Source: Panacibacter ginsenosidivorans | GTDB lineage: Bacteria > Bacteroidota > Bacteroidia > Chitinophagales > Chitinophagaceae | Length of the DNA: 64,000 bases | Assembly: GCF_007971225.1 (NCBI RefSeq) | Contig: NZ_CP042435.1 | Span: 1,987,501 to 2,051,500, forward strand | Direction: 5' to 3' | Part shown: piece by piece, positions 39,259 through 48,345 of the stretch | Numbering within the stretch: the first letter of the stretch is position 1 | Layout: the number at the start of each line of letters is the position of its first letter | Position numbers and translations under genes: made by a program | Notes under the pieces: generated by a model | What the model was told of the DNA's origin: nothing | Databases searched by the model: none | What the model saw: the letters and a program-made list of their open reading frames with translations, nothing else

Positions 39259-42200
39259 TTAGAATTTAACATTTAGATTCAAGCCGAATGTTCTTGTAGA
39301 CGGAAGGCTATTACCTTCAATACCTGCATAATTAACCTGGGAAGAGAACCCAGCTTCGGGATCGATATTGTCTGTGTTCTTCATTAATGTTAACAGGTTA
39401 CGTGCAACAAATGAAAGTGTAATAGATTTGAAAGGAAGTCTTCCAAGCATCTTTTTATCAAATGTGTAACCAAGTGTAACCTGGCGAAGTTTGATGAAAT
39501 CACCATCCAGTACATTCAATGCAGAAATTCTACGGGCTAAGTTCTGGTAATAAGTTTGGGCATCTACATTAATAGTGTTCTTAGAACCGTCTTCAAGGAC
39601 GCCATCAGCAACTACACCAGTTTCTCTTCCATCCAATGTCATCTTGTTCAAACCCCGGAAAATAGTATAATAGTTAGTTGCAGATAATACTTTATTACCA
39701 AACTTGTAGTCAATCAAAAATGCAAAGCTGAAAGACTTATAAGAGAATTCGTTGTTGAGGCCACCGTATACATTTGGCAATACACTTCCCATTGGTGTTA
39801 GAGCACCCCTGATAGGAACCCCGGTAGCATCAATTATTATATTACCGCTTGCATCTCTCAGATAATCGTAAGCCATAACCTGAGGACCTGCCAAACCTTT
39901 AACCAGTGCTGTATTAGCATTCAACGGACGGTAAGTGCCAAGACCTTTAGATTCATTTGCATTACCAGACCCATCAATTTCAACTATTTTGTTTTTAACA
40001 GTTGTAAAATTGAAAGAAACATTCCAGTTAAATTCTTTTTGACGTATTGGATTGCCTGTTATCAATAATTCCAACCCTGAATTTTGAGTAGAACCTGTTC
40101 CTAAATACTGATTACTGTAACCTGTGGATTCAGACAAAGAACCATTTGTAATTTCGTTTGCTGTTTTTCTGTTGTAATAAGCGATATCAAAACCCAGCCT
40201 GCTGTTAAGTAATTTCAATTCTAAGCCGGTTTCATATTCTGTTAAAGTAAATGGCTTAAGGAAGAGATTTGGAAGCTGACTGCTAAAAGAACCTGTGGTC
40301 ATTCCATTAATAGTGGATCCTACACTATAGTATTGTGAAGTTTTATAAGCTTCGCCAGGATCACCACTGGTTTGAGCATAAGATACTCTTAATTTACCAT
40401 AATTGAGATTAGGAATATGTACTAACTCAGAGAAAACAAAACTTCCTGATACTGAAGGTGTGAAAATACTGTTGTTATTGGCCGGCAACGTAGAGAAAGC
40501 ATCATACCTTCCTGTTGTTGACAAAGTAAGGAAATTTTTATAGGAGAAATCAACAGTATAATATGCTGAATGCACTTCCTGTTGCTGGAATCCGTAGTTT
40601 CTTCCAAAAGAGCTTACGTTGTATGGGCTGTAGAAGAATGGTATCACAAAAGGGCCGCCATTTATACCAATCGATTCGCTTTTATTTTCTCTCAGGTTTG
40701 CACCAACAGATACATCAGCCGCGATGTCTTTCGTAATGTTCTTTTTCGCACCAACAAGTACATCTGCGTTCATTTCTGTAGTCTGACCTGTTGAAAGATT
40801 ATTCAACCCACCTAAGTTACCACCGGAATAAGCAGTACCAGTAGGTGTTACAGAAAAGTATCTGTCATTTAAAAGGTCATATCCTAAACGGGCTTGTGCA
40901 TATAACCAATCTGTAAAGTTATAACGTGCACTAATTGAAGATATCAAACGCTTTCTGTCTACGTTATTAATGTACCTGTTTACAACAAACCAGGGGTTGG
41001 TAACGTAAATATCATCGTTGTATTGAATCTCGGCTCCGACCGGAGAATTTACATCATACCCTGGCTGTAAAGCTACCTGATTAACACTGGTTGCAAGGAA
41101 ATTGATGTTATTGGCATTAAGTGGTCCATCACTTAACTGAGGGCGATTCTTAGAAGATTCATCTATGTAATTTGCAGTTACGTTTACACTAAGCTTATCA
41201 AAAAATTTCTGATTGAGGCTTAGATTAATGGTATTCCTTTTTACACCACTATTTCTAAGAATTGACTGATTATCCATATTTGACAATGAGAGTCGGTATG
41301 TACCATTATCTCCGCCACCGGAAAATGAGAAAGTATTAGTAAATGTCGGTGCAGTTCTATAAAAATTCTTCATGTTATCAGTAACCGCAGAGTAAGGATA
41401 TTCTTTCCCATCAAATTGTATAACCTGGGAACCATCAAGCTTTGCACCCCAGCTAAGCATACCTGAGTTCAAGGCATCAGTTACATTAGCAGGTTTTGAG
41501 CCATGCTGCCCCTGTCCGTATACATACTGATAATCAGTATTATTAACGGCGTTGTCAATAGTATAGTTGCCATTATATTCAACAGACATAGTTCCTTTTT
41601 TACCACTTTTTGTAGTAATAAGGATAACTCCGTTTGCTGCTCGTGTGCCATATAAAGCGGATGCAGAAGCGCCTTTCAATACTGTCATACTCTCTATGTC
41701 ATCAGGGTTAAGGTTACCAATACCATCACCCTGATCTGCGCCACCCCATTCGCCGGAACTTCCTCTTTGGGTATTATCCATGGGAACACCATTAATAACA
41801 AATAAAGGACCAGATGCATTCCCCGAGGTTAAGCCTCTAAGCAAAATACGGGCAGAAGAACCGGGTCCGCCGCTTGTACCGCTTACATTTAAACCGGCAA
41901 CACGGCCGGTAAGTGAATAAGCCACATTTGTTTCCCTGGCTTTGTTCAAAAGGTCTCCGTTTACAGAAGTCACTGCATAACCCAGTTTACGTGAGTCTTT
42001 GGTAATACCCAATGCTGTTACAACCACAGCATTCAGTTCATTCTGAGACTCTGTCAAGGTAACACTGATAGAGGCCTGGTTATTCACAGCTACTTCCTGT
42101 TGTGCGTAGCCAACACCGCTAAATACCAATGTTCCATTTGAAGGAGCATTAATGCTAAAAGAGCCATCAGTTTTGGTTATAGTCCCTTTACTGGTGCCTT

Positions 42201-42330
42201 TCACTAGTACATTAATACCTTCAATACCTTTCCCGGCACTATTAGTGACCGTACCGGAAACTGTAACATTCTGGGCTACTGCGAATAGCGTAGCAACCAG
42301 AAATGTGAAAAGAAGGGATAATTTTTTCAT
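39259..42330 (-). CDS. SusC/RagA-family TonB-dependent transporter (second locus)
   Basis: 1023 residues: signal peptide MKKLSLLFTFLVATLFAVAQ, a carboxypeptidase-regulatory-like domain, a plug with GTRAANGVILITTKSGKKG, and a beta-barrel ending FGLNLNVKF. Divergently transcribed from the ROK regulator with only 161 bp between starts, suggesting control by that protein. No glycoside hydrolase is in this locus, so the cargo may not be a polysaccharide. Confidence 0.95.
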   Translation of the reverse strand: MKKLSLLFTFLVATLFAVAQNVTVSGTVTNSAGKGIEGINVLVKGTSKGTITKTDGSFSINAPSNGTLVFSGVGYAQQEVAVNNQASISVTLTESQNELNAVVVTALGITKDSRKLGYAVTSVNGDLLNKARETNVAYSLTGRVAGLNVSGTSGGPGSSARILLRGLTSGNASGPLFVINGVPMDNTQRGSSGEWGGADQGDGIGNLNPDDIESMTVLKGASASALYGTRAANGVILITTKSGKKGTMSVEYNGNYTIDNAVNNTDYQYVYGQGQHGSKPANVTDALNSGMLSWGAKLDGSQVIQFDGKEYPYSAVTDNMKNFYRTAPTFTNTFSFSGGGDNGTYRLSLSNMDNQSILRNSGVKRNTINLSLNQKFFDKLSVNVTANYIDESSKNRPQLSDGPLNANNINFLATSVNQVALQPGYDVNSPVGAEIQYNDDIYVTNPWFVVNRYINNVDRKRLISSISARYNFTDWLYAQARLGYDLLNDRYFSVTPTGTAYSGGNLGGLNNLSTGQTTEMNADVLVGAKKNITKDIAADVSVGANLRENKSESIGINGGPFVIPFFYSPYNVSSFGRNYGFQQQEVHSAYYTVDFSYKNFLTLSTTGRYDAFSTLPANNNSIFTPSVSGSFVFSELVHIPNLNYGKLRVSYAQTSGDPGEAYKTSQYYSVGSTINGMTTGSFSSQLPNLFLKPFTLTEYETGLELKLLNSRLGFDIAYYNRKTANEITNGSLSESTGYSNQYLGTGSTQNSGLELLITGNPIRQKEFNWNVSFNFTTVKNKIVEIDGSGNANESKGLGTYRPLNANTALVKGLAGPQVMAYDYLRDASGNIIIDATGVPIRGALTPMGSVLPNVYGGLNNEFSYKSFSFAFLIDYKFGNKVLSATNYYTIFRGLNKMTLDGRETGVVADGVLEDGSKNTINVDAQTYYQNLARRISALNVLDGDFIKLRQVTLGYTFDKKMLGRLPFKSITLSFVARNLLTLMKNTDNIDPEAGFSSQVNYAGIEGNSLPSTRTFGLNLNVKF

Positions 42331-42491
42331 CGTTTCGTAGCAGTTTTAGTTAAGAAATGGTTTATTAAAAGATTTTAAACAAATCTTTATCAAATTAAAA
42401 TATTTTTACAATGAGATATTACATTAATAAATAAATTGCTAAATATTTCCCACTAATAGAATATTTTTAACCATTTGCACAAATATCCTGT
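42331..42491. promoter_or_regulatory. Divergent SusC/ROK promoter region
   Basis: A very AT-rich 161-bp gap with repeated AAATATTT/AATATTTTTA words (about 42396-42470) and a short dyad ATTTGCACAAAT (42475-42486) just before the ROK start. No core repeat. The ROK operator is expected here; which word is bound is not evident. Confidence 0.45.
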
Positions 42492-43721
42492 ATGAATTAT
42501 TCAGTTTTTGGTCATTTGAAAGGCTCTGAATTGTCTGGCATTGCTTTTAAAGAGCATGTTCACAGAAAAAAAATCATTGCGCAATTAAGCGCCTACAATG
42601 AGTGTACTATACCTGAATTAGCGGAATTTCTTAACATCAGTATCCCAAAAACCAATGAACTCACTATGGGGCTTGTAGAAGAAGGATTGGTAAGGGAAGC
42701 CGGGCAAAAAACAGAGGGCGTAGGGCGTAAAGCAACCTCCTATGCGCTAAATCAAAGTAGTTGCTATTTTCTGGGTGTGGAAATAAAAAAATATAAAATC
42801 AATATTGGCATAATGGGCTTTGATAAAACTATTGCTGATTCTATATTAAATATCCCCTTCCCTTTTCTTGACCCGCACGAATCGTTGGATGCCATTATAA
42901 AGGAGATCAATAATTTTCTAGACCGTTCTTCGGTACCCAAAGAAAAAATTGTAGGTATGGGATTAAGTATTGCAGGCCGCATAAATGTTAAAAAAGGAGA
43001 AGTACTTACTATTTACCACTTTGAAGATGCACCTGTCAAGGCAATACTCGAAGAAGCCACTGAATTGCCGGTATATATTGATAACGACAGTCGCACCATT
43101 GCTTACGGAGAATATTATTTTGGCAAGAAAATATACGCAGGGAACGCTATTGTTGTAAATCTTGATTATGGTTTAGGCACTGGTATTTTCATTGATGGCA
43201 AACCTGTTTACGGTGCTTCAGGCTACGCAGGTGAGCTTGGACACATACCCTTATTCAATAATGAAAAAATATGCCTTTGTGGTAAAAAAGGGTGTATGCA
43301 AACAGAAGCATCAGGCGTAGCACTCATCGAATTTATTAATCAAAAAATGAGTGAAGGCAGCAACAGCCGTTTACGCACTGTATTAAGCAACAAAGGGTTT
43401 CTTGAACTGGAAGACGTAGTAGAAGCAGTACGTCTTGGAGATAACCTCGCCATTGAAGGTGTAACTAAAATAGGATATAGCCTCGGCAAAGGGCTGGCTG
43501 TAGCCATCAATTTATTTAACCCCAATATTATTGTAATTGGCGGCACACTCTCAGGGTTGGAAGATTCACTGCTTCTACCCGTTGTCCAATCATCTATATT
43601 TCAGCATTCTCTCAGCCTGGTAAACACAGATACAGAAATCATTGTTTCCAATATCCATGAAAAAGCAGGTTTGCTGGGATGCTGCCTTTTAGTTAGAGAC
43701 AAAACATTAGGGCTTGTATAG
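42492..43721 (+). CDS. ROK-family transcriptional regulator
   Basis: 409 residues: an N-terminal winged helix (about 20-85, CTIPELAEFLNISIPKTNELT) and a ROK sugar-kinase-like domain. The zinc motif of ROK proteins is present (CLCGKKGCMQTEASG) after GYAGELGHIP. DYGLGTGIF resembles the phosphate-binding motif. Members (NagC/XylR type) bind sugars or sugar phosphates and usually repress transport genes. It is divergent from SusC and 39 bp upstream of an AraC gene. Confidence 0.92.
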   Translation: MNYSVFGHLKGSELSGIAFKEHVHRKKIIAQLSAYNECTIPELAEFLNISIPKTNELTMGLVEEGLVREAGQKTEGVGRKATSYALNQSSCYFLGVEIKKYKINIGIMGFDKTIADSILNIPFPFLDPHESLDAIIKEINNFLDRSSVPKEKIVGMGLSIAGRINVKKGEVLTIYHFEDAPVKAILEEATELPVYIDNDSRTIAYGEYYFGKKIYAGNAIVVNLDYGLGTGIFIDGKPVYGASGYAGELGHIPLFNNEKICLCGKKGCMQTEASGVALIEFINQKMSEGSNSRLRTVLSNKGFLELEDVVEAVRLGDNLAIEGVTKIGYSLGKGLAVAINLFNPNIIVIGGTLSGLEDSLLLPVVQSSIFQHSLSLVNTDTEIIVSNIHEKAGLLGCCLLVRDKTLGLV

Positions 43722-43760
43722 TTATATTATTTATTAACAACCAACTCATTTTCTTTATAC

Positions 43761-44630
43761 ATGAAAGCACTGCAAACTGAAATTTCCAATCTTTTACACA
43801 GTTATATAGCTGTGGTAGAACGGAATGAACCTTATTTTAAGTCGCCATATCATTACCACCCGGAGCTTGAACTGGTATATGTAAAAGAAAGCCATGGAAA
43901 GCGTATCATTGGCGACAAGCTGGATACATTCACTGATGGAGATATGGTCTTCATGGGTTCAAATCTGCCGCACGTATGGCTCAATGATGAAATATATTAC
44001 AAAGGGTTTACCTACCTCCATGCACAATCAATCGTGGTATATTTCAATAAAGAAGTCTTCTCCAAAAACTTTTATGAATTAAAAGAAAGCAGCAAGATCA
44101 ATGATCTTTTTAACCGCGCTTCCCGTGGTATCAGAATTATGGGTGAAACGCAAAAAAAGATCGCTATTAAAATGGAGAAGCTTGTAAAAAAGAAAGACTT
44201 CGACAGGATCATTTGCCTTATGGAACTGCTTAACATACTTGCCACTTCAAAAGATATAGAATACATAACCAATGAAGGTTATACGGGCACCACTCTACAG
44301 ACAAAAACTGATCGTCTCTCTGATGTGTACAAATACATTACCACCAATTATTATAACGATATTTCGCTTGATGAAATATCTAAAATTGCCAACCTCTCAC
44401 CCACTGCCTTCTGCAGGTTGTTCAAGCAAAGAACCAACCGGCATTTTGTTGAATACCTTAACGAAGTGCGCATTTCTAATGCATGCAAATTTTTGCTCGA
44501 AACAAATCTAAATGTATCAGAGATCGCATTTCAATGCGGTTATAAAACATTGTCAAACTTTAATAAGATCTTTAAAAAAACTACAGCGCTTTCCCCTAAA
44601 GAATACAGGCAAAAAACAGAGATAGTATAA
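43761..44630 (+). CDS. AraC-family transcriptional regulator
   Basis: 289 residues: an N-terminal cupin-like sensor (SPYHYHPELELVYVKES) and a C-terminal double helix-turn-helix (from about 185; ISLDEISKIANLSPTAFCRLFKQ and LNVSEIAFQCGYKTLSNFNKIFKK). The cupin/HTH layout is that of sugar-responsive activators. It lies in a probable two-gene operon with the ROK regulator, so the locus may have repressor and activator together. Confidence 0.92.
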   Translation: MKALQTEISNLLHSYIAVVERNEPYFKSPYHYHPELELVYVKESHGKRIIGDKLDTFTDGDMVFMGSNLPHVWLNDEIYYKGFTYLHAQSIVVYFNKEVFSKNFYELKESSKINDLFNRASRGIRIMGETQKKIAIKMEKLVKKKDFDRIICLMELLNILATSKDIEYITNEGYTGTTLQTKTDRLSDVYKYITTNYYNDISLDEISKIANLSPTAFCRLFKQRTNRHFVEYLNEVRISNACKFLLETNLNVSEIAFQCGYKTLSNFNKIFKKTTALSPKEYRQKTEIV

Positions 44631-45043
44631 ATACATTTTTGTATCTGGCTATAATACTGCTGTTAAGCCTTTGTTGCGTCGCACTCTTGTGCAATTTGTT
44701 ATATATTCAGCAATGCAAAATTCAAAAATAATGCATGCTCAAAAAAATTAATAACAATTGCATACAGCTTCTTATGCATCGTATGTGCTATATAAAGTTT
44801 CTGCAAACAAAATAAAAAAGAAACAATAAAATTTCATGCATTAGTACTTGCTGAAAATGGAGATCCTCATATAGTTTTTACAAAAGCTGTAAACCCCGAT
44901 CCGATAAACTTGCCGAACGCAGTACAGAAAGCATAAACGTGTAATAAGGCGGCCAGGATTTCACTCCGCTATTAAATAATATATTCAAGAATAATTTACC
45001 CGCAGCCTAATAAATTACTTTTGCGTAAAATAAAATATCAGGC
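44631..45043. repeat. 413-bp gap with core repeat at 44673-44692 (+)
   Basis: Core GTTGCGTCGCACTCTTGTGC after TGTTAAGCCTTT, with the inner arm TTCAGCAATG. The following 320 bp show no coding potential I can support. A TACTTTTG -7 box precedes the nitrilase gene. Confidence 0.8.
45016..45023 (+). promoter_or_regulatory. TACTTTTG -7 box of the nitrilase gene
   Basis: Matches TAnnTTTG, 20 bp before the ATG at 45044. No TTTG -33 at the usual distance. Confidence 0.45.
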
Positions 45044-46003
45044 ATGGACAAGATAAAAATCTCAACAGCCCAGTTTGAACATAAAAGTGCAGACAAAGCA
45101 TATAATCTTTCGGTTATTGAAAAGCTTTCTAAAAAAGCAGCGGAAGAAGGTTCAAACATTATTGCGTTCCACGAATGCTCCATTACAGGTTACACATTTG
45201 CAATGCATCTTTCAAAAGAACAGATGCTTGATTTGGCTGAACCTATTCCCCATGGTGAAAGTATTACAAAGCTTACTGAAATAGCCCAGAAAAATAACAT
45301 CGCTATCCTCGCAGGTCTTTTTGAAAAAGATGAAAATGAGAATTTGTTCAAAGCATATGTTTGCGTAGATAAGAATGGGCTGGTTGCAAAATTCAGAAAA
45401 CTGCATCCTTTCATAAATCCGTATTTAACGCCCGGCGACAGCTATTGCATCTTTGAATTGTTTGGCTGGAAATGCGGCATATTAATTTGCTACGACAATA
45501 ATATCATTGAAAACGTAAGAGCTACAAAGCTCCTTGGTGCAGACATTATTTTCATGCCACATGTAACAATGTGTACGCCTTCAACAAGGCCGGGCGCTGG
45601 ATTTGTAGATCCAAAGCTTTGGCAAAACCGCGAAGCAGATCCCACCTCTCTTCGCCTTGAATTTGATGGAATGAAAGGAAGAAAATGGTTAATGAAATGG
45701 TTGCCGTCCAGGGCTTATGACAATGGCATCTACGTAGTTTTTTCAAATGCTATTGGCATGGATGATGACCAGTTAAAAAATGGTTGCTCCATGATCATTG
45801 ATCCGTTTGGAGATATTCTTGCTGAGTGCCGTTCGTTTGAAGATAGCTTTGTCACCACTACCATTACACCCGAAAAACTTACGCAGTCCGGAGGTTATCG
45901 TTATATAAAAGCAAGACGTCCGGAACTGTATAAAAACATTATCGGGCAAGATCACATACCCGAGCAAAAAGTTGTTTGGCTTAATACTGATCAAAAAAAG
46001 TAA
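45044..46003 (+). CDS. Nitrilase-superfamily carbon-nitrogen hydrolase
   Basis: 319 residues, cytosolic. The catalytic triad is visible: Glu in IIAFHECSITGY, Lys in FRKLHPF and Cys in GILICYDNN. Residue order and length fit amidase/carbamoylase branches rather than true nitrilases. The C-terminal part (about 285-319) extends past the core. The substrate cannot be inferred from neighbours. Followed by a repeat copy belonging to a larger leader element. Confidence 0.88.
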   Translation: MDKIKISTAQFEHKSADKAYNLSVIEKLSKKAAEEGSNIIAFHECSITGYTFAMHLSKEQMLDLAEPIPHGESITKLTEIAQKNNIAILAGLFEKDENENLFKAYVCVDKNGLVAKFRKLHPFINPYLTPGDSYCIFELFGWKCGILICYDNNIIENVRATKLLGADIIFMPHVTMCTPSTRPGAGFVDPKLWQNREADPTSLRLEFDGMKGRKWLMKWLPSRAYDNGIYVVFSNAIGMDDDQLKNGCSMIIDPFGDILAECRSFEDSFVTTTITPEKLTQSGGYRYIKARRPELYKNIIGQDHIPEQKVVWLNTDQKK

Positions 46004-46258
46004 TTGCATATTTCCCTTCCATTTTTTTGATGCAAAACATTTTTTATGTTCCCTGCATTTGTGCAAGTATTAAGCTGCCGTTGCGTCGCACTCTTGTGCT
46101 GTGGGAATTTTATTCAGCTTCGAGAGAAGCGGAAGAATGGTTGGGTGGATTGTCCTAACGACAATCCAAAATGTATAACAATTAAAAGGCTGGTCTTCTA
46201 TAACAGGAAAAATATTACATTGCGTATAATAGCCAATTCAGGCGTTGGTAGCAATATT
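46004..46258 (+). repeat. Leader repeat copy 1 containing core repeat 46080-46099
   Basis: From about 46055 to the ATG at 46259 this is homologous to 48138-48348. Order: GCATTTGTGCAAGTATTAAGCTGCC, core (ending TTGTGC), an AAGCGGAA-AATGG stretch, a perfect 8-bp hairpin GGATTGTC/GACAATCC (46147-46167), then AAAATGTATAAC and TTGCGTATAATAGC up to the start codon. The frame stays open through it, but it is not likely coding. Confidence 0.8.
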
Positions 46259-46906
46259 ATGACGACCCTAAAATTTATAACGACATTTTTATTAATCGGG
46301 CTGTGCTCTTGTGAACAAAAGCAAACAACCAATCAAACAAATCTTGAAGTAGCAAGACTGAGCAGACGAGTAACTCCTTTATTTAGTTATGTTGACAATG
46401 TTGATAGTTGTAAAAAAGCACTTTCATTTCTTGACAGTGCTACAGCGATTGACAGCAATTGCTTCCTTTGTCATTACAACAAATTAATGTTTTTGTATGC
46501 GCTTAAACAATATGACAGAATTTTTTCGACTATTGATGATTGCATCAGAATAAAGCCTGATGCTCATGACCTTTATTTGGCCGCTGGAATTTTGCATGAA
46601 AAAGTTATAAACACAATTTCTTCAAAACCGTACTTTACAAAATCGCTGGCAATATGTAATTCGGCTTTAGATACTATGAAGACAAGCAACAGAGACTATG
46701 TAATGCTAACCACTAACAAAGCAATCAACTTAATAATGTTAGGCGACTCTGCGCAAGCAAACGAAATATTAAAACGTTTATACAACATTCAACCTGATGA
46801 TCCGGAATTCGATAACGGCGAAAAAAAATATACATTATCATTAATGAACAAAAGCAAAGCTCAATTAATTGACACATTATTTAATTTAGAAAAATACACC
46901 CGCTGA
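46259..46906 (+). CDS. TPR-like lipoprotein
   Basis: 215 residues from the ATG at 46259, which begins a lipoprotein signal ending GLCSC. The body has tetratricopeptide-like helices (CKKALSFLDSATAIDSNCF, ALKQYDRIFSTIDDCIRIKPD, DSAQANEILKRLYNIQPDD). The open frame extends 71 codons upstream through the leader repeat and is not part of the protein. It lies 28 bp before a Crp-like regulator. Function unknown. Confidence 0.75.
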   Translation: MTTLKFITTFLLIGLCSCEQKQTTNQTNLEVARLSRRVTPLFSYVDNVDSCKKALSFLDSATAIDSNCFLCHYNKLMFLYALKQYDRIFSTIDDCIRIKPDAHDLYLAAGILHEKVINTISSKPYFTKSLAICNSALDTMKTSNRDYVMLTTNKAINLIMLGDSAQANEILKRLYNIQPDDPEFDNGEKKYTLSLMNKSKAQLIDTLFNLEKYTR

Positions 46907-46934
46907 CATTGCACACTCAAACACGCAATTATCA

Positions 46935-47537
46935 ATGGATATTGACTTAAAAAATATCAACCCAAAATTTACAGAACTGTTCAGAGAAACGTTCGCTTTC
47001 ACCGAAGAAGAATTTGCTTTGTTCTTGTCATGCTTTACTGTTAAAATAATTCCTAAAAAAAAGTACTACTTAAGAGCGGGTGAATGCTGCCGCTCAAAAG
47101 CTTATCTCAACAAAGGTTGTGTAAGAAACTTTGTGCTGGACGAAAAAGGACACGAACGGATCTTATTCTTTGCCTTTGAAGATTGGTGGCTCGGTGACTT
47201 TGATAGTTATTATTCTGGTAAACCGGCAACAAACTTTGTTCAAATGATGGAAGATTCAGAACTGCTGATAATTTCAAAAGAAAATTTTCAAAAATTGGAA
47301 TTGGAAATACCAAAACTTAAACAATGGTATACCTTCAAAATGTTGAGATCAGCAAGCGCTGCAAGAAACAGAATTGAAGAAATGAAAACCCTGTCGGCAG
47401 AGGAACGATATTTGAATTTATTAGAAAAACAACCTCATATTTGTCAACGTATTCCTCAGCAATACATTGCTTCTTACCTCAACATTGAACCCCAATCGCT
47501 CAGCCGCATGAGGAACCGTCTCAAGAATAAACATTGA
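46935..47537 (+). CDS. Crp/Fnr-family transcriptional regulator
   Basis: 200 residues: a cyclic-nucleotide-binding-fold beta roll (about 25-120; YYLRAGECCRSKAYLNKGCVRNF) and a C-terminal helix-turn-helix (RIPQQYIASYLNIEPQSLSRMRNRL). It lacks the PRSA-type cAMP-binding motif and Fnr cysteine cluster, as in many Bacteroidota Crp-like proteins whose ligand is unknown. It precedes a cupin gene by 96 bp. Confidence 0.88.
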   Translation: MDIDLKNINPKFTELFRETFAFTEEEFALFLSCFTVKIIPKKKYYLRAGECCRSKAYLNKGCVRNFVLDEKGHERILFFAFEDWWLGDFDSYYSGKPATNFVQMMEDSELLIISKENFQKLELEIPKLKQWYTFKMLRSASAARNRIEEMKTLSAEERYLNLLEKQPHICQRIPQQYIASYLNIEPQSLSRMRNRLKNKH

Positions 47538-47633
47538 ATTTTCTTTCTCCTTCATTTCTTAACCCGGGTTAATCGTTTTGTATTTTATGCATGGCACCTT
47601 TGTATCCATTAACCAATCACTAAAAACAAAAAC

Positions 47634-48104
47634 ATGACTTCACTTCAATCAAGGGTTCTAACTCCAAAAGAGGGTTTGAAACTCCAGTCCGGTCCCGGCC
47701 GCGATCTTATTTTCAAAGTTACCGGTGAGGATACCAATGGCGCATTCGACTATTTTATTGTAGAAGTAGCACCGTATGGAGGTCCACCATTACATGTGCA
47801 CCATAAACAGGAGGAAACAATTCAGGTACTCAAAGGCAAGTTTAAAGTTCGGATAGGTGATGAAATTTTTTATCTCAACGAAGGTGACTTTGCCTACCTG
47901 CCATCGAAAATTCCTCATGCCTTCCTTAACCTCACTGACCAGGAAGCAGAAATTATTGTTGTGTATACTCCGGGAGGTGGTCACAAATTTTATGAAGAAT
48001 TAGGCCCACTCACCCGCAATGGTTCACCAGATAAAATGGTGGTTGCCCAGCTCTTTGAAAAATATAACATGACGCTGATCGGACCTCCGCTAAGTAAGGA
48101 TTGA
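47634..48104 (+). CDS. Cupin-domain protein
   Basis: 156 residues, single small beta barrel. Cupin motif 1 is PPLHVHHKQEETIQVLKGKF (two or three His plus Glu as metal ligands) and motif 2 is GDFAYLPSKIPHAFLNL. This fold in single-domain form covers dioxygenases, isomerases and storage proteins; the substrate is not evident. The AAAAACAAAAACATG upstream is an A-rich leader without a Shine-Dalgarno sequence. Confidence 0.83.
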   Translation: MTSLQSRVLTPKEGLKLQSGPGRDLIFKVTGEDTNGAFDYFIVEVAPYGGPPLHVHHKQEETIQVLKGKFKVRIGDEIFYLNEGDFAYLPSKIPHAFLNLTDQEAEIIVVYTPGGGHKFYEELGPLTRNGSPDKMVVAQLFEKYNMTLIGPPLSKD

Positions 48105-48345
48105 TCTGAAGTTATGAAATGTTTATTTTGTAACCAGGCATTTGTGCAAGTATTAAGCTGCCGTTGCGTCGCACACTTGTGCGGAAGGAAGATGAAGGAA
48201 CTTTTATTGAAGCGGAAAAATGGTAAAGTGGATTGTTCTAACGATAATACAAAATGTATAACGATTAAAGAGTTGGTTTTTAATACCAGAAAAATATTAG
48301 ATTGTGTATGATAGCGTCAATACAGACGTTGTGCGAAATACTTTT
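48105..48345 (+). repeat. Leader repeat copy 2 containing core repeat 48163-48182
   Basis: Homologous to 46055-46261 by eye over about 210 bp (48138-48348): GCATTTGTGCAAGTATTAAGCTGCC, core ending TTGTGC, AAGCGGAAAAATGG, a decayed hairpin (GGATTGTTCTAACGATAATAC), AAAATGTATAAC, then TTTTATGAC at the next gene's start. Confidence 0.8.

Noticed and set aside
46046-46258. Open frame through leader repeat 1 as a protein or as an N-terminal part of the TPR lipoprotein
   Set aside because: The frame is the repeat itself; the lipoprotein signal peptide starts at 46259.
48114-48311. 65-codon frame in leader repeat 2 as a gene
   Set aside because: It parallels the frame in leader repeat 1 and includes the core repeat; no start context or independent support.
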